Notes under the pieces: generated by a model
Told to the model about the DNA's origin: nothing
Databases searched by the model: none
Seen by the model: only the letters and a program-made list of their open reading frames with translations
Position numbers and translations under genes: made by a program
Assembly (NCBI RefSeq): GCF_012062845.1
Contig: NZ_WWNB01000021.1
Location: 1 to 63,909, forward strand
Reading direction: 5' to 3'
Origin: Halomonas salinarum
GTDB taxonomy: Bacteria > Pseudomonadota > Gammaproteobacteria > Pseudomonadales > Halomonadaceae
Length of the DNA: 63,909 nucleotides
Part shown: piece after piece, positions 30,481-40,403 of the stretch
How the letters are laid out: each line of letters opens with the position of its first letter
How positions within the stretch are numbered: the stretch's first letter is position 1

Positions 30481-30780
30481 TTATGGCAGTTTTTGCGGCC
30501 CCTGGCCAGTCACATCCTGTTGACGAGACATGAGCCAGGCACGCTTGCCCGCTGCCGAGAGGCGCTTGACCTGCGCTTCGAGGCGTAACGCATCGCCGCG
30601 CTCGCCGACGGCCTCGTGGTGAAGAAGCGTCAATGGCCCCTTGCCACGCAGCGCCTTGGCACCACGGACACCCTCACTATGTTCGGCGAAGCGCCTCACC
30701 ACATCGGTAGTAATGCCGGTATAAAGGTGCCCGGCCGCCGTCTTGAGCATATAGAGATGCCAGCAGGGAGAGGCCGTCAT
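30481..30780 (-). CDS. GIY-YIG nuclease superfamily protein (YhbQ-like, UPF0213)
   Basis: 99 residues forming one GIY-YIG domain: [17 protein letters not shown] supplies the two motif halves, RRFAEH the conserved Arg, and EAQVKRL the Glu region. Proteins of this UPF0213 group are small, single-domain and of uncertain role, possibly DNA processing. The start lies 5 bases after the rpe stop, so the two genes are probably cotranscribed. Confidence 0.88.
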   Translation of the reverse strand: MTASPCWHLYMLKTAAGHLYTGITTDVVRRFAEHSEGVRGAKALRGKGPLTLLHHEAVGERGDALRLEAQVKRLSAAGKRAWLMSRQQDVTGQGPQKLP

Positions 30781-30785
30781 GCTGC

Positions 30786-31484
30786 TCAGGCCTTCGCCAA
30801 CTCATCACGGAAGGCCTGCATCACACTGTCATAGCGGTTTGGGTCTTCGTCGTTGCGTCCCTTGAACACGGCAGAACCGGCGACGAAGGTGTCGGCCCCG
30901 GCTCGGGCAATCTCGGCGATATTATCGATCTTCACGCCCCCATCAATTTCCAGACGAATCGGGCGGCCGCTGGCATCGATACGCCGGCGCACGTCACGCA
31001 GCTTGTCGAGAGTCCCCGGAATGAACGACTGCCCGCCAAATCCTGGATTGACACTCATCAATAGAATCATGTCGACCTTGTCCATCACGTAATCGAGGTA
31101 GGACAAGGGTGTTGCCGGATTGAATACCAGCCCTGCCTGGCATCCTCCATCGCGGATCATCGCCAGCGACCGGTCGATATGATCGGACGCTTCCGGGTGG
31201 AAGGTGATATAGCTGGCACCGGCATCGATGAAGTCGCCGATCAACTGGTCGACCGGCCGCACCATCAGATGGGCGTCAATCGGAGCGGTAACGCCATGCT
31301 TGCGCAGCGCCTCACAGACCATGGGGCCAATGGTCAGGTTGGGCACGTAGTGATTGTCCATGACGTCGAAATGCACGATGTCGGCGCCGGAGGCCAATAC
31401 ATTGTCGACCTCTTCGCCGAGACGGGCGAAGTCGGCTGAAAGGATCGAGGGTGCGATCTTGAAGTCAGGCATTGCGTCGCTCAT
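30786..31484 (-). CDS. rpe: Ribulose-phosphate 3-epimerase
   Basis: Interconverts ribulose 5-phosphate and xylulose 5-phosphate in the pentose phosphate pathway. 232 residues, TIM barrel with [34 protein letters not shown] (metal His/Asp), [21 protein letters not shown] and [11 protein letters not shown]. Starts at 31484 or, four codons later, [15 protein letters not shown] is upstream of the first. First gene of a two-gene unit with the GIY-YIG protein. Confidence 0.96.
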   Translation of the reverse strand: MSDAMPDFKIAPSILSADFARLGEEVDNVLASGADIVHFDVMDNHYVPNLTIGPMVCEALRKHGVTAPIDAHLMVRPVDQLIGDFIDAGASYITFHPEASDHIDRSLAMIRDGGCQAGLVFNPATPLSYLDYVMDKVDMILLMSVNPGFGGQSFIPGTLDKLRDVRRRIDASGRPIRLEIDGGVKIDNIAEIARAGADTFVAGSAVFKGRNDEDPNRYDSVMQAFRDELAKA

Positions 31485-31671
31485 GGGCAGGGCAGGCTCC
31501 TGTTAGGAAAAGGGATGACAGGGGAACAGGGCGCCATTCTAGCAGAACGCGAAGCGCCAGCATCCCGGTGTGCCACTCATGGAAGGACCGACCAACCCTT
31601 TCTATGGCTTTTCCTTGCAGCCCTTTCACGAAGCAACAATAGTGAAATAGCCCATCAATCAGGAGAAGGTC

Positions 31672-33399
31672 ATGCCCCTACATTTTCGACGCTCGCTAGT
31701 CCTTGGCCTGCTGGCCGGCAGCCTGTCGTTTACCTCTAGCATCTTCGCGCAGGAAGCGATTCTCGAGGGCGCACGGTTCCACCCGCAAGTCGGTACTCAA
31801 GGGATGGTGGCCACCAGCCACTTCCTGGCGTCTCAGGTTTCCCATGACGTACTGGCAGCGGGCGGTAATGCCGTGGATGCTGCCGTCAGCGCCGGCTTCG
31901 CCCTGGCCGTCACCCAGCCACGCTCAGGCAATATTGGCGGCGGCGGCTTCATGCTGATCTCGGATGAATCGAGCGGCGAGGTCATCGCCATTGATTATCG
32001 TGAGATGGCGCCGTCTGCGGCCACCGAGACCATGTTTCAGGACGCTGATGGTGACCCGGTCAGCGAACGCTCGCGCTTCACTCATCTGGCAGCCGGGGTT
32101 CCCGGTACCGTTGCAGGCCTGGCCATGGCATTGGAACAATACGGCACCATGAGCCTTGCCGAGGCATTGGCGCCCGCCATCGAACTGGCCAACAATGGCT
32201 TCCCGCTTCCTCAGCGCTTTGTCGACGGCATCCATGATGCGCGTATGACCTTCGAACCCTGGGCCGCATCAAGAGCGAAATTCTTCAAGGCGGATGGCAG
32301 TCCTTATCAAGTCGGCGAGATCTTCCGCCAACCTGACCTGGCCGCCACGCTAGAACGCATCGCCACTGAAGGGGCACGGGAATTCTATGAAGGCGAGACC
32401 GCCAGACTGATCGTCGCCGAAATGGAGGCCCATAACGGCCTGATCACCATGGACGATCTGGCCAACTATCAGCCGGTCATTCGCGAACCAAGCCACGGCA
32501 CCTATCGCGGCCACGACATCTACGCCATGAGCCCACCCTCCTCCGGTGGCGCCCATATCGTGCAGATGCTCAATATCCTTGAGGACTACGACATCGGCGC
32601 CATGGGCTTCAATTCAGCCGATACCATTCACGTGATGGCAGAGGCCATGAAACGTGCCTACGCGGACCGCTCCGAGTATCTGGGCGATACCGACTTCGTC
32701 GAGGTGCCCCTCGAGGGCATCACCTCACCGGCCTACGCTGATGAGTTGCGCAAAGGCATCAGCATGGACAAGGCGACGCCCAGTGACAGCCTGGCGCCGG
32801 GTAACCCGCTACCCTATGAATCCAACGAGACGACCCACTTCTCGATTGCCGACGGCAATGGCCTGGCGGTGTCCAACACCTACACCATCAATTTCAGCTA
32901 CGGCTCGGGAATCGTCGTCGATGGCGCCGGCTTCCTGCTCAATAACGAGATGGACGACTTCTCGGCCAAGCCCGGCGTGCCCAATGCCTATGGCCTGATC
33001 GGCGGCGAGGCCAACAAGGTCGAGCCCGGTAAGCGCATGCTCTCCTCGATGACGCCGACGATCGTCAAGAAGGATGGCAAGAACTTCTTGATCACTGGCA
33101 GCCCCGGTGGCTCGCGGATCATCACCACCACCCTCCAGGTGCTGATGAACGTCATCGATCACGACATGAACATCCAGACGGCGGTCAGCGTGCCGCGCAT
33201 CCACCACCAATGGTTGCCCGACGAGATTCGCATCGAGGATGGCATCAGCCCGGATACGATCGCGCTGCTTGAAGCCAAGGGCCATGTCATCAGCCAGCAG
33301 GACGCCATGGGCGCGGCCCAGTCGATCCTGATTCGCGATGGGGGCTACTTCGGGGGCGCCGACCCGCGGCGCTCGACGTCTTCTGCCATGGGGCTCTAA
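31672..33399 (+). CDS. ggt: Gamma-glutamyltranspeptidase
   Basis: Periplasmic N-terminal-nucleophile hydrolase that cleaves the gamma-glutamyl bond of glutathione and related compounds. 575 residues: signal peptide at 1-26 (LVLGLLAGSLSFTSSIFA), large-subunit motifs GGNAVDAAVSAGFALAVTQP and SGNIGGGGFM, and the autocleavage site at Thr387 in ESNETTHFSIAD, where the small subunit begins. The GSPGGSRI loop follows. A ribosome site GGAGAAGG precedes ATG 31672. Followed by a terminator. Confidence 0.96.
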   Translation: MPLHFRRSLVLGLLAGSLSFTSSIFAQEAILEGARFHPQVGTQGMVATSHFLASQVSHDVLAAGGNAVDAAVSAGFALAVTQPRSGNIGGGGFMLISDESSGEVIAIDYREMAPSAATETMFQDADGDPVSERSRFTHLAAGVPGTVAGLAMALEQYGTMSLAEALAPAIELANNGFPLPQRFVDGIHDARMTFEPWAASRAKFFKADGSPYQVGEIFRQPDLAATLERIATEGAREFYEGETARLIVAEMEAHNGLITMDDLANYQPVIREPSHGTYRGHDIYAMSPPSSGGAHIVQMLNILEDYDIGAMGFNSADTIHVMAEAMKRAYADRSEYLGDTDFVEVPLEGITSPAYADELRKGISMDKATPSDSLAPGNPLPYESNETTHFSIADGNGLAVSNTYTINFSYGSGIVVDGAGFLLNNEMDDFSAKPGVPNAYGLIGGEANKVEPGKRMLSSMTPTIVKKDGKNFLITGSPGGSRIITTTLQVLMNVIDHDMNIQTAVSVPRIHHQWLPDEIRIEDGISPDTIALLEAKGHVISQQDAMGAAQSILIRDGGYFGGADPRRSTSSAMGL

Positions 33400-33425
33400 T
33401 ATTTCGCACAGCATTGCCCCTATAC

Positions 33426-33450
33426 ACGGCCCGGCCTTGCCGGGCCGTTT
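33426..33450 (+). terminator. Terminator after ggt
   Basis: Perfect arms ACGGCCCGGC and GCCGGGCCGT with loop CTT, then TTTCATTT. It lies between ggt and the MFS gene. Confidence 0.8.
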
Positions 33451-33476
33451 CATTTCTCCGTTGCGCTCAGGTGCTC

Positions 33477-34658
33477 ATGCCCACCCTGATTCTCGCCATC
33501 GCCGAGCTGTTTGGTACCGCATTGTGGTTCACTCCCAACGCCGTCCTGCCAGACCTGATGGCGCTATGGACACTGACACCGGCCGATCTCGGCTGGTTGA
33601 CCGGCGCCGTTCAGGGCGGTTTTCTGCTTGGCACCCTGATCATCGGCCTCAGCGGGCTTGCCGACCGCGTCGATGCCAGCCGGCTGTTCGCCGCCTGCTG
33701 CCTGCTCGGCGCCCTCTCCAATGCCCTGCTGCCGCTGGCCGGGGGGCTCCATGGCGCGGTAACGCTCAGGGTCATCACCGGTATGTGTCTGGCGGGCATC
33801 TATCCGGTAGGCATGAAGCTGATGGTCGGCTGGACACCAGGGCGTGGCGGCGTCGGCCTGGCCTGGCTGGTCGGCATGCTGGTCCTGGGTACCGCCCTGC
33901 CCCACGGGCTGCGCGCCCTGGCCGCCCTTGATGAGTTAAGCCTGTCCTGGAGAGGCGGCATCTGGAGCGCCTCGCTGCTGGCCGTGCTGGGCGGCATCAT
34001 GGTCTGGCGGCTGGGTGAGGCGCCGCGACATACCAGCGCCACCCCCGGCCAAGGCTTACGTTTGGCAGGCCTTGCAGCCTTCCGGATCAGCCACTTCCGT
34101 CATGCTGCCGGTGCTTACTTCGGCCATATGTGGGAGCTCTATACCCTCTGGGCCTTGATTCCCCTGCTTCTCGCGGCCCGCTTCCCATCACTGAGTACCG
34201 CCGAGCTCGGCTTCGGGGCCTTCGCGTTGATCGCTATCGGCGGGCCCTGCTGCTGGATCGGCGGCGCCTTCAGTGCACGTTTGGGCAGTCGGCGAGTGGC
34301 ACAGTTCGCTCTGGCGGGCTCAGGCCTGTGCTGTGCGCTCTATCCACTGCTGAGCGGGCTGCCCGCGGCGGGCCTGATCGCGTTCCTGGCGCTGTGGAGT
34401 GCGCTGGCAGTAGTCGACTCACCGCAGTTCTCGGCGCTCTCGGCCCATGCCTGTCCCGCCAGTATCGTCGGCAGCGCCCTGACCATGCAGAACGCCATCG
34501 GCTTTGCGATTTCCATGTTGTCGCTACTGATCCTGATCCCACTCTGGCAGACCACCGGCCCCTGGCTTGCCTGGCTGATGCTGCCGGGGCCGATCATCGG
34601 CTTGTGGTGTCTACGTGGGTATACTCGGCGGCAAGACACCGCACCCTCCCCAACATAA
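33477..34658 (+). CDS. MFS transporter, substrate unknown
   Basis: 393-residue protein with about 12 membrane segments in two halves and the MFS-type GLADRVDASR loop between segments 2 and 3. The first segment (LILAIAELFGTALWFTPNAVLPDL) begins at the chosen ATG 33477; an earlier in-frame ATG (33414) lies in the ggt terminator. I see nothing that identifies a substrate. The YajG-like lipoprotein starts 11 bases after its stop, so the two are probably cotranscribed. Confidence 0.82.
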   Translation: MPTLILAIAELFGTALWFTPNAVLPDLMALWTLTPADLGWLTGAVQGGFLLGTLIIGLSGLADRVDASRLFAACCLLGALSNALLPLAGGLHGAVTLRVITGMCLAGIYPVGMKLMVGWTPGRGGVGLAWLVGMLVLGTALPHGLRALAALDELSLSWRGGIWSASLLAVLGGIMVWRLGEAPRHTSATPGQGLRLAGLAAFRISHFRHAAGAYFGHMWELYTLWALIPLLLAARFPSLSTAELGFGAFALIAIGGPCCWIGGAFSARLGSRRVAQFALAGSGLCCALYPLLSGLPAAGLIAFLALWSALAVVDSPQFSALSAHACPASIVGSALTMQNAIGFAISMLSLLILIPLWQTTGPWLAWLMLPGPIIGLWCLRGYTRRQDTAPSPT

Positions 34659-34669
34659 GGCTCCTTATC

Positions 34670-35311
34670 ATGAGACCCCAATTGAGCGATGAGACACGCC
34701 ACCACGTTTCCCGAGCGCCCCGGTTAGCTCTCTTGCTGCACAGCCTGATGCTGGGCCTACTCCTGCTGGCGATGACCGGCTGCGCCAGTAGCCCGCATTA
34801 TGTTCAGGCCACCCCTAAGGTCAGCGGTAACCTGCCCGAGAGCGGCAGTGGCCAGGCAGTGACACTGACCGTGGTCGATGGTCGTGAAAGTGCCCTCCTG
34901 GGGAGTCGCAGTGGCGCCACCATGAGCACGGACACCATCACCCTCGAGAGCGGCGATGTACTTCCCGAGCTCCAGGCGCAGGCGGCTTATGCCCTGCGTC
35001 AGATGGGGTTCACGCCGACCGATGAAGCAAACGCCCAGCGCCCGAGCCTGACACTGACACTCAAGCGCCTTGACTATGCGCGGGGCCAGCGTCAACCACT
35101 GCTCGGCGAAGCGGAGCTCGAGGCGGTGTTCGAGGCCGAGGCCCACAATGGCGGCGAAAGCTATGTTGGCCGCTATACCTCGCGGCGCAACCAGTCCTAT
35201 GCGCTGCGTCCAAGCCTTGAAGAAAATACCCAGATGATCAACGAACTGCTGAGCGACGGCCTCGATCGGTCATTCAGTGACCCGGCCCTTGGCCAGTTGC
35301 TGGCCCGCTGA
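34670..35311 (+). CDS. YajG-family lipoprotein
   Basis: 213-residue predicted lipoprotein. A basic N-terminus leads to a hydrophobic segment ending in the lipobox LLAMTGC, so Cys43 or so would be lipidated; no Asp follows it (CASS), which suggests outer-membrane sorting. The body has the YajG pattern (VTLTVVDGRESALLGSR, YTSRRNQSYALRPSLEENTQ). The role of YajG is not established. The signal region is longer than usual, so a later start is possible. Confidence 0.8.
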   Translation: MRPQLSDETRHHVSRAPRLALLLHSLMLGLLLLAMTGCASSPHYVQATPKVSGNLPESGSGQAVTLTVVDGRESALLGSRSGATMSTDTITLESGDVLPELQAQAAYALRQMGFTPTDEANAQRPSLTLTLKRLDYARGQRQPLLGEAELEAVFEAEAHNGGESYVGRYTSRRNQSYALRPSLEENTQMINELLSDGLDRSFSDPALGQLLAR

Positions 35312-35360
35312 GACACCACGTCCTGTCCGTCATGCTGCATAGATCCGTCACTTGAAATAA

Positions 35361-35396
35361 AGAACGCCAGGCCTATTGAGTGGCCCGGCGTTCTGT
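35361..35396. terminator. Terminator after the YajG-like gene
   Basis: Arms AGAACGCC-A-GGCC and GGCC-C-GGCGTTCT with one internal mismatch, followed by GTTAAG. Probably also usable on the other strand for tpm. Confidence 0.65.
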
Positions 35397-35486
35397 TAAG
35401 CGTTGGCGATGCATGGCACACCAAGCTCTTCGTTAATGGCTAATATTAATGACTACCGCTAATGACTACCTTTATTAGCACTAGGC

Positions 35487-36128
35487 TTATTCCGGGCTTG
35501 CGCGAGGTCCGCGGCGCTTAAGTGACCAGACACTCTCCTGCCAGCCATTGGCTTCAGGCTCACCATCCTCAAGATGGCTCACTTCGAAATTGGCACCGAA
35601 CAGCTCGTGTACTTCATCGGCAGGCACACTGAAGGGCGGACCCGCATGATCACCGGGGGCTCGCGTCAAGCTGATCAAGATCCCCCGAGCGCCAGGTGGC
35701 AATAGCTGAGCCAGATGGAAGGCATAACGCTGGCGGGTCGCCTCCGGCAGCGCGATCAGAGCCGCACGGTCGTAGAAGGCACCCAGGTCGGCGGCCTGCT
35801 GGGTATGGAAATGAAAGAAATCACCACACCACAACTCGATGTTGCCCTGCCGCCATACCTCGAAGTCACCCTGGTGATAACGAGAGGACTCTCCACCCTC
35901 GGCAACGAATTGCTCAATGGCCTGCGAAGCCAGCTCTATCCCCAGCACCGGGTGACTGCGGGCCGCCAGCCATCGCATATCCAGACTCTTGCCACATAGC
36001 GGCACCAGCACCGTGGCCTCTGCTTCGACGCACAGATCCGGCCAATGTCGCACTAGTGCCGGATGCTCGGCCTCGCGGTGAAACCCGATCCGGCCCTCGC
36101 GCCAGCGCGATATCCATTCATTGCTCAT
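35487..36128 (-). CDS. tpm: Thiopurine S-methyltransferase
   Basis: SAM-dependent methyltransferase that in bacteria methylates thiopurines and, in several species, selenium or tellurium compounds. 213 residues with WREGRIGFHR at the N-terminus, VLVPLCGKSLDMRWLA (SAM site) and GIELASQAIEQF, all typical for bacterial Tpm. An AGGAG ribosome site precedes ATG 36128. Physiological substrate here is unknown. Stands alone. Confidence 0.92.
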   Translation of the reverse strand: MSNEWISRWREGRIGFHREAEHPALVRHWPDLCVEAEATVLVPLCGKSLDMRWLAARSHPVLGIELASQAIEQFVAEGGESSRYHQGDFEVWRQGNIELWCGDFFHFHTQQAADLGAFYDRAALIALPEATRQRYAFHLAQLLPPGARGILISLTRAPGDHAGPPFSVPADEVHELFGANFEVSHLEDGEPEANGWQESVWSLKRRGPRASPE

Positions 36129-36278
36129 GCATACTCCTGTTGCACCGGCCCCTTTCCATCACTCCCCATCAGCCAACACCCGGCCCGATGGAGGCGGCTC
36201 ACGCACACTGTCTGTACATCGCGGCCAGGCTCACCACATCTTACGTCCAAGCGCGCCAGGGCATCCGGGCGGATCATT

Positions 36279-36902
36279 TTAGAACCAGCGATCGCTTTTC
36301 TTGCGACGTCTCGGCAGGTGAGGAACGATCAGGCCCACCAGCAAGCCGCCACCGGCCACGCCACCGCCGTACATGAAATAGCGCAACAGCAGGTCTTCTT
36401 CCTGAGTATCCAGCCGAGCCTGCAGTCCGCGTACTTTCTCCTGGGCATCGCTGAACTGCTGCTGCAGCGCTTGATTACGGCTCTCGAGATCCTCGATCCG
36501 CGCCTCGCGCTGTTCAAGGGCAGCGGTCGTGGCCGCCAGCCGTCCCTCCCACTGCTCGTTGATTCCCTCAAGCTCGTCGCTCAAGGTCTCGACGCGCTCC
36601 TGGAGCGCCGGCAACTGTGCGGTGGCGCTTTTCTCGTCCTGCAGATTGGACGAGAGAATCCACACCTGATCGCCACCCGGTCCCTGAACCAGCGAATAAT
36701 CCCCATTGGTTTCGAGCAGTTCGACGGGGTCACCAGCTGTCAGTGTCCCAACGATACGATAGCCGTCGGTTGGCCCACTGCGTACAAAAGTGGTGAGATC
36801 ATCCGATACCCAGTAATCAGGGTCGGTGGACTCCTGGGCCACGGCCCCAAGTGTCAGCGTCGCCAAGGATATCCCCAGCATCAAAGAGTTGAATGTTCGC
36901 AT
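36279..36902 (-). CDS. SH3-domain, coiled-coil membrane protein (TIGR04211/YgiM type)
   Basis: 207 residues: signal peptide 1-22 (SLMLGISLATLTLGAVAQ), bacterial SH3 domain at about 27-92 (VSDDLTTFVRSGPTDGYRIVGTL, VQGPGGDQVWI), a heptad-rich coiled coil at about 95-170, then a membrane helix (YFMYGGGVAGGGLLVGLIVPHL) and a basic tail RRRKKSDRWF. The architecture is that of YgiM-like proteins, probably periplasmic with a C-terminal anchor; the role is not known. The start is ATG 36902, where the signal peptide begins. Confidence 0.83.
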   Translation of the reverse strand: MRTFNSLMLGISLATLTLGAVAQESTDPDYWVSDDLTTFVRSGPTDGYRIVGTLTAGDPVELLETNGDYSLVQGPGGDQVWILSSNLQDEKSATAQLPALQERVETLSDELEGINEQWEGRLAATTAALEQREARIEDLESRNQALQQQFSDAQEKVRGLQARLDTQEEDLLLRYFMYGGGVAGGGLLVGLIVPHLPRRRKKSDRWF

Positions 36903-37310
36903 AAATCTGCCGTCTATCAGGGCGATGGAGGCTCGTTGACGCCTGCCCACGCGGATTAGCTCAGGCCACCGCACGTCCTGTGACGATGGCACTGCGATAA
37001 GACCTTTCCCCATCCACACTTTCTGTGGATAAGTCTTGGGAAAACCGTCAGCTATCGCGTGGCAGTCGGCGCAAGGCCTGGAACTGCCACGGATTGTTTA
37101 AATTTTAACCTTGCTGTCATCCAAGGATGGCAGACGATTTCCCCGACGGCGGCCAGAATAGCACAGCCTTTGGACGCTGGCCGCGCCGCCACTGGATACG
37201 TATAATATCTCCATATTCCTGATCGGGTCGCCCTATCTGGGCCATGCCCATCTTCATTCCCCATTTCGGTGACGGACACGCCGAGGCCCCTGCGGTCTCG
37301 GCCTATTGTT
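36903..37310. other. Divergent intergenic region upstream of miaB
   Basis: 408 bases. It contains an inverted pair ATCCACA/TGTGGAT (37012-37030) extending to a perfect DnaA-box match TGTGGATAA (37024-37032), an AT-rich patch near 37096, and a perfect -10 box TATAAT at 37201-37206 on the plus strand, likely for miaB. No clear -35 accompanies it. No gene is evident. Confidence 0.5.
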
Positions 37311-38660
37311 ATGACGAAGAAACTCTTCATCAAGACCCATGGCTGCCAGATGAACGAGTATGATTCCGACCGCATGGCGGATCTGCTCGGCGAATCTCAC
37401 CAGCTTGAAATGACCGACGACGAGCGCGATGCCGACGTTCTTCTGCTCAATACCTGCTCGATCCGCGAGAAGGCGCAGGAGAAGGTGTTCCACCAGTTGG
37501 GTCGCTGGAAAAAGCTCAAGGAAAAGAACCCGGACCTAGTAATCGGCGTTGGTGGTTGCGTGGCCAGCCAGGAAGGCGAAGCCCTGCGCAAGCGTGCGCC
37601 TTACGTCGATATGGTCTTTGGCCCCCAGACGCTGCATCGCTTACCCACCATGCTCGACACACGCAACAAGAGCGCGGACCCCATTTCCGTGGTAGACGTG
37701 ACCTTCCCGGAAATCGAGAAGTTCGACCACCTGCCCAAGCCGAGCTCCGATGGTGCCACCGCGTTCGTATCGATCATGGAAGGCTGCTCCAAGTACTGCA
37801 CCTTCTGCGTGGTGCCCTATACCCGCGGCGAGGAGATCTCCCGCCCCTTCGAATCGGTGATGGAAGAAGTCATTCATCTCGCCGATCAGGGCGTGCGGGA
37901 AATCAACCTCTTGGGTCAGAACGTCAATGCCTATCGGGGTGAAAATCAGCTCGGCGACGAGATCGACCTGGCCGAGCTTATCGCCTGCGTGGCTGCTGTC
38001 GAAGGCATCGATCGCGTTCGCTTCACCACCTCACACCCGGTGGAGTTCTCGGATTCGTTGATCGAAGCCTATGGCGAAATTCCGGAACTGGTCAGCCACC
38101 TGCACCTGCCCGTACAGGCCGGCTCGGATCGCATCCTGGCCGCCATGAAGCGTGGTCATACGGTCGAGGAGTACGTCGACAAACTTGAACGCATCCGTGC
38201 GCTGCGTCCAGAAATCAGTTTTTCATCGGACTTCATCATCGGTTTCCCCGGCGAGACCGAAGCCGACTTCGAGGCGACCATGGATCTGATCCACCGCATC
38301 GGCTTCGACCACTCCTTCAGCTTCGTCTATTCGGCGCGGCCGGGCACACCCGCCACCGAACTCGATGACGAAACGCCGGAGTCGGTCAAGAAAGAGCGTC
38401 TGGCTATCCTGCAGGAGCGCCTCAATCAGAATGTGATGCAAATCAGTCGACGCATGGTCGGCAACATCGAGCGCATCCTGATCACCGGTTTCTCTCCCAG
38501 GGACCCCGGCCAGCTATCCGGCCGCACGGAGAATAATCGGGTGGTCAACTTCCGCGCCCCGAATCCGGCCGAGCTGATCGGTCACTTTGTCGATGTGGAA
38601 ATCACCGAGGCGCTACCCAACTCACTGCGCGGCGAGCTGGCTTCTTCCGCCTGCTACTAA
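37311..38660 (+). CDS. miaB: tRNA-2-methylthio-N6-dimethylallyladenosine synthase MiaB
   Basis: Radical-SAM methylthiotransferase that modifies A37 of tRNAs reading UNN codons. 449 residues: N-terminal MTTase domain with three cysteines ([26 protein letters not shown]), the radical SAM triad Cys159, Cys163 and Cys166 in CSKYCTFC, and a C-terminal TRAM domain. ATG 37311 ([11 protein letters not shown]) is chosen over an in-frame GTG at 37269 because it is where MiaB homology begins. First gene of the miaB-phoH-ybeY-corC-lnt set. Confidence 0.96.
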   Translation: MTKKLFIKTHGCQMNEYDSDRMADLLGESHQLEMTDDERDADVLLLNTCSIREKAQEKVFHQLGRWKKLKEKNPDLVIGVGGCVASQEGEALRKRAPYVDMVFGPQTLHRLPTMLDTRNKSADPISVVDVTFPEIEKFDHLPKPSSDGATAFVSIMEGCSKYCTFCVVPYTRGEEISRPFESVMEEVIHLADQGVREINLLGQNVNAYRGENQLGDEIDLAELIACVAAVEGIDRVRFTTSHPVEFSDSLIEAYGEIPELVSHLHLPVQAGSDRILAAMKRGHTVEEYVDKLERIRALRPEISFSSDFIIGFPGETEADFEATMDLIHRIGFDHSFSFVYSARPGTPATELDDETPESVKKERLAILQERLNQNVMQISRRMVGNIERILITGFSPRDPGQLSGRTENNRVVNFRAPNPAELIGHFVDVEITEALPNSLRGELASSACY

Positions 38661-38781
38661 GCTCGGTCTTTTCCTCAGGCGACGCATGGTCCTGGCCGTG
38701 CGTCGCCGCAGGCATTGCCCCCGGCACACCCCGGGCAGTAAGCTGCCGACATCCTTCTTCAACGCATGGGACCCTCACGAC

Positions 38782-39879
38782 TTGACCCAGACTACTTCTC
38801 AGGCCAATCGCATCATCACCCTGACCCTCGAGCCCAATGATCCGAGGCGCCTGGCCAACTTAAGCGGTCAGCGTGATGAACACTTAAAGCTGATCGAAGA
38901 GCGCCTGGGCGTGACCCTGCGCAACCGCGGCAACACCTTTCAGCTGGCAGGCCCCGGCGCCCGGACCAAGGCAGCGGCCAATGTCCTTGAGCGCCTGTAC
39001 CGCGAAACTGAAGCAAGCGACCTCACGCCTGACATGGTGCATCTTTTCCTGCAGGAATCCGGCCTCGAGGCCATTGAGGAAGACGAGGACGCCATCGGCG
39101 ATGGCGACCTGCTGATGCGCACGCCCAAGGCGCTGATCAAGCCGCGCGGGCAGAACCAGCAGAGCTACGTCGCCAGCATCCGGGCTCACGATATCAATTT
39201 CGGTATCGGCCCGGCGGGTACGGGCAAGACCTATCTGGCCGTGGCCGCCGCGGTAGAGGCCCTCAACCGCCAGGAAGTCCGCCGTATCCTGCTGGTGCGT
39301 CCCGCCGTTGAAGCCGGTGAGAAACTGGGCTTCCTGCCCGGCGATCTGGCTCAGAAGATCGATCCCTATCTACGTCCGCTGTATGACGCCCTCTACGAGA
39401 TGATCGGTTTCGAGCAGGTCAACAAGTTGATTGAGCGCCAGGTCATTGAGATCGCGCCACTTGCCTACATGCGCGGCCGCACCCTGAACAACGCCTATAT
39501 CATTCTCGATGAGAGTCAGAACACCACTCGCGAGCAGATGAAGATGTTCCTGACTCGCATCGGCTTCGGCTCGACGGCCGTGGTCACTGGTGACGTGACC
39601 CAGGTCGACCTGCCCAAGGGGCAGAGCTCGGGCCTGATTCAGGTCCTCGACGTCCTCAAGGACACCCAGGGCATCGGCGTCACCCATTTCGCCGCCAAGG
39701 ATGTGGTGCGCCACCCGCTCGTCCAGCGGATCATCGAAGCCTACGATCACTTCGAGGCCGAGCAGGAAGCCGCCGAGCGAGACCGTCGTGAACAGCGTGA
39801 GGCACGTCGCGAAGCCCAGGCCGAGGAGCGCCAGGCACGCCTGAATCAGGCCCCTGGCAACACGGGAGAGTCATCATGA
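38782..39879 (+). CDS. ybeZ: PhoH-like ATPase YbeZ
   Basis: Cytosolic ATPase of the PhoH family thought to act with YbeY in RNA processing. 365 residues with an N-terminal KH-like part (about 40-90), Walker A GPAGTGKT, and the Walker B region AYIILDESQNTT. The likely start is TTG 38782 (LTQTTSQANRI), where family homology begins; in-frame ATG codons farther upstream would add Arg-rich non-conserved sequence. It overlaps ybeY by the bases ATGA, so translation is coupled. 121 bases follow miaB, with no obvious terminator. Confidence 0.9.
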   Translation: MTQTTSQANRIITLTLEPNDPRRLANLSGQRDEHLKLIEERLGVTLRNRGNTFQLAGPGARTKAAANVLERLYRETEASDLTPDMVHLFLQESGLEAIEEDEDAIGDGDLLMRTPKALIKPRGQNQQSYVASIRAHDINFGIGPAGTGKTYLAVAAAVEALNRQEVRRILLVRPAVEAGEKLGFLPGDLAQKIDPYLRPLYDALYEMIGFEQVNKLIERQVIEIAPLAYMRGRTLNNAYIILDESQNTTREQMKMFLTRIGFGSTAVVTGDVTQVDLPKGQSSGLIQVLDVLKDTQGIGVTHFAAKDVVRHPLVQRIIEAYDHFEAEQEAAERDRREQREARREAQAEERQARLNQAPGNTGESS

Positions 39880-40403
39880 TAAGTGAACCTCCGCCAGTCA
39901 CTGTCGATCGCCAGGTCGCCCTTGAGGACAGCGACGCTCTCACGGCGCTGCCCACGCAGGACGAACTGGAACGCTGGATCGGTGCGGTGCTTCAGCATGC
40001 AGATGAAACGCACCAGGAACTGACGGTGCGTTTTGTCGAGTCCGATGAGAGCCAGACGCTCAATCGGGACTATCGCGACCGTGACCGTCCGACCAATGTC
40101 CTGTCCTTTCCCTTCGAGTCGCCACCAGGTGTATCACTGCCGCTGCTCGGCGACCTGGTCATCTGTCATGCCGTGGTGGTCCGCGAGGCTCTCGAGCAGG
40201 ACAAGTCACTGGCGGCTCACTACGCTCATATGGTGATACATGGCACCTTGCATCTGCTAGGCCATGATCACATCGAGGATGACGAAGCCGAGCAGATGGA
40301 GGCTCTTGAACGGGTGATCCTTTCGGGCTTCGACATCCAGGACCCCTATGCGGCCGACCATCATCTCGACCTTGGTTCCGAGGAAAAGAGACCCCACGCA
40401 TGA
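39876..40403 (+). CDS. ybeY: Endoribonuclease YbeY
   Basis: Metal-dependent endoribonuclease for 16S rRNA 3' maturation and ribosome quality control. 175 residues with the zinc-binding motif HGTLHLLGHDH near residue 120 and the RPTNVLSFPFE segment. Starts inside the ybeZ stop and its own stop overlaps the corC start (ATGA both times), which points to a tightly coupled operon. Confidence 0.96.
   Translation: MISEPPPVTVDRQVALEDSDALTALPTQDELERWIGAVLQHADETHQELTVRFVESDESQTLNRDYRDRDRPTNVLSFPFESPPGVSLPLLGDLVICHAVVVREALEQDKSLAAHYAHMVIHGTLHLLGHDHIEDDEAEQMEALERVILSGFDIQDPYAADHHLDLGSEEKRPHA

Noticed and set aside
37012..37032. Possible replication origin at the DnaA-box pair
   Set aside because: Only one perfect box, and none of dnaA, dnaN, gidA or rpmH is in the window.
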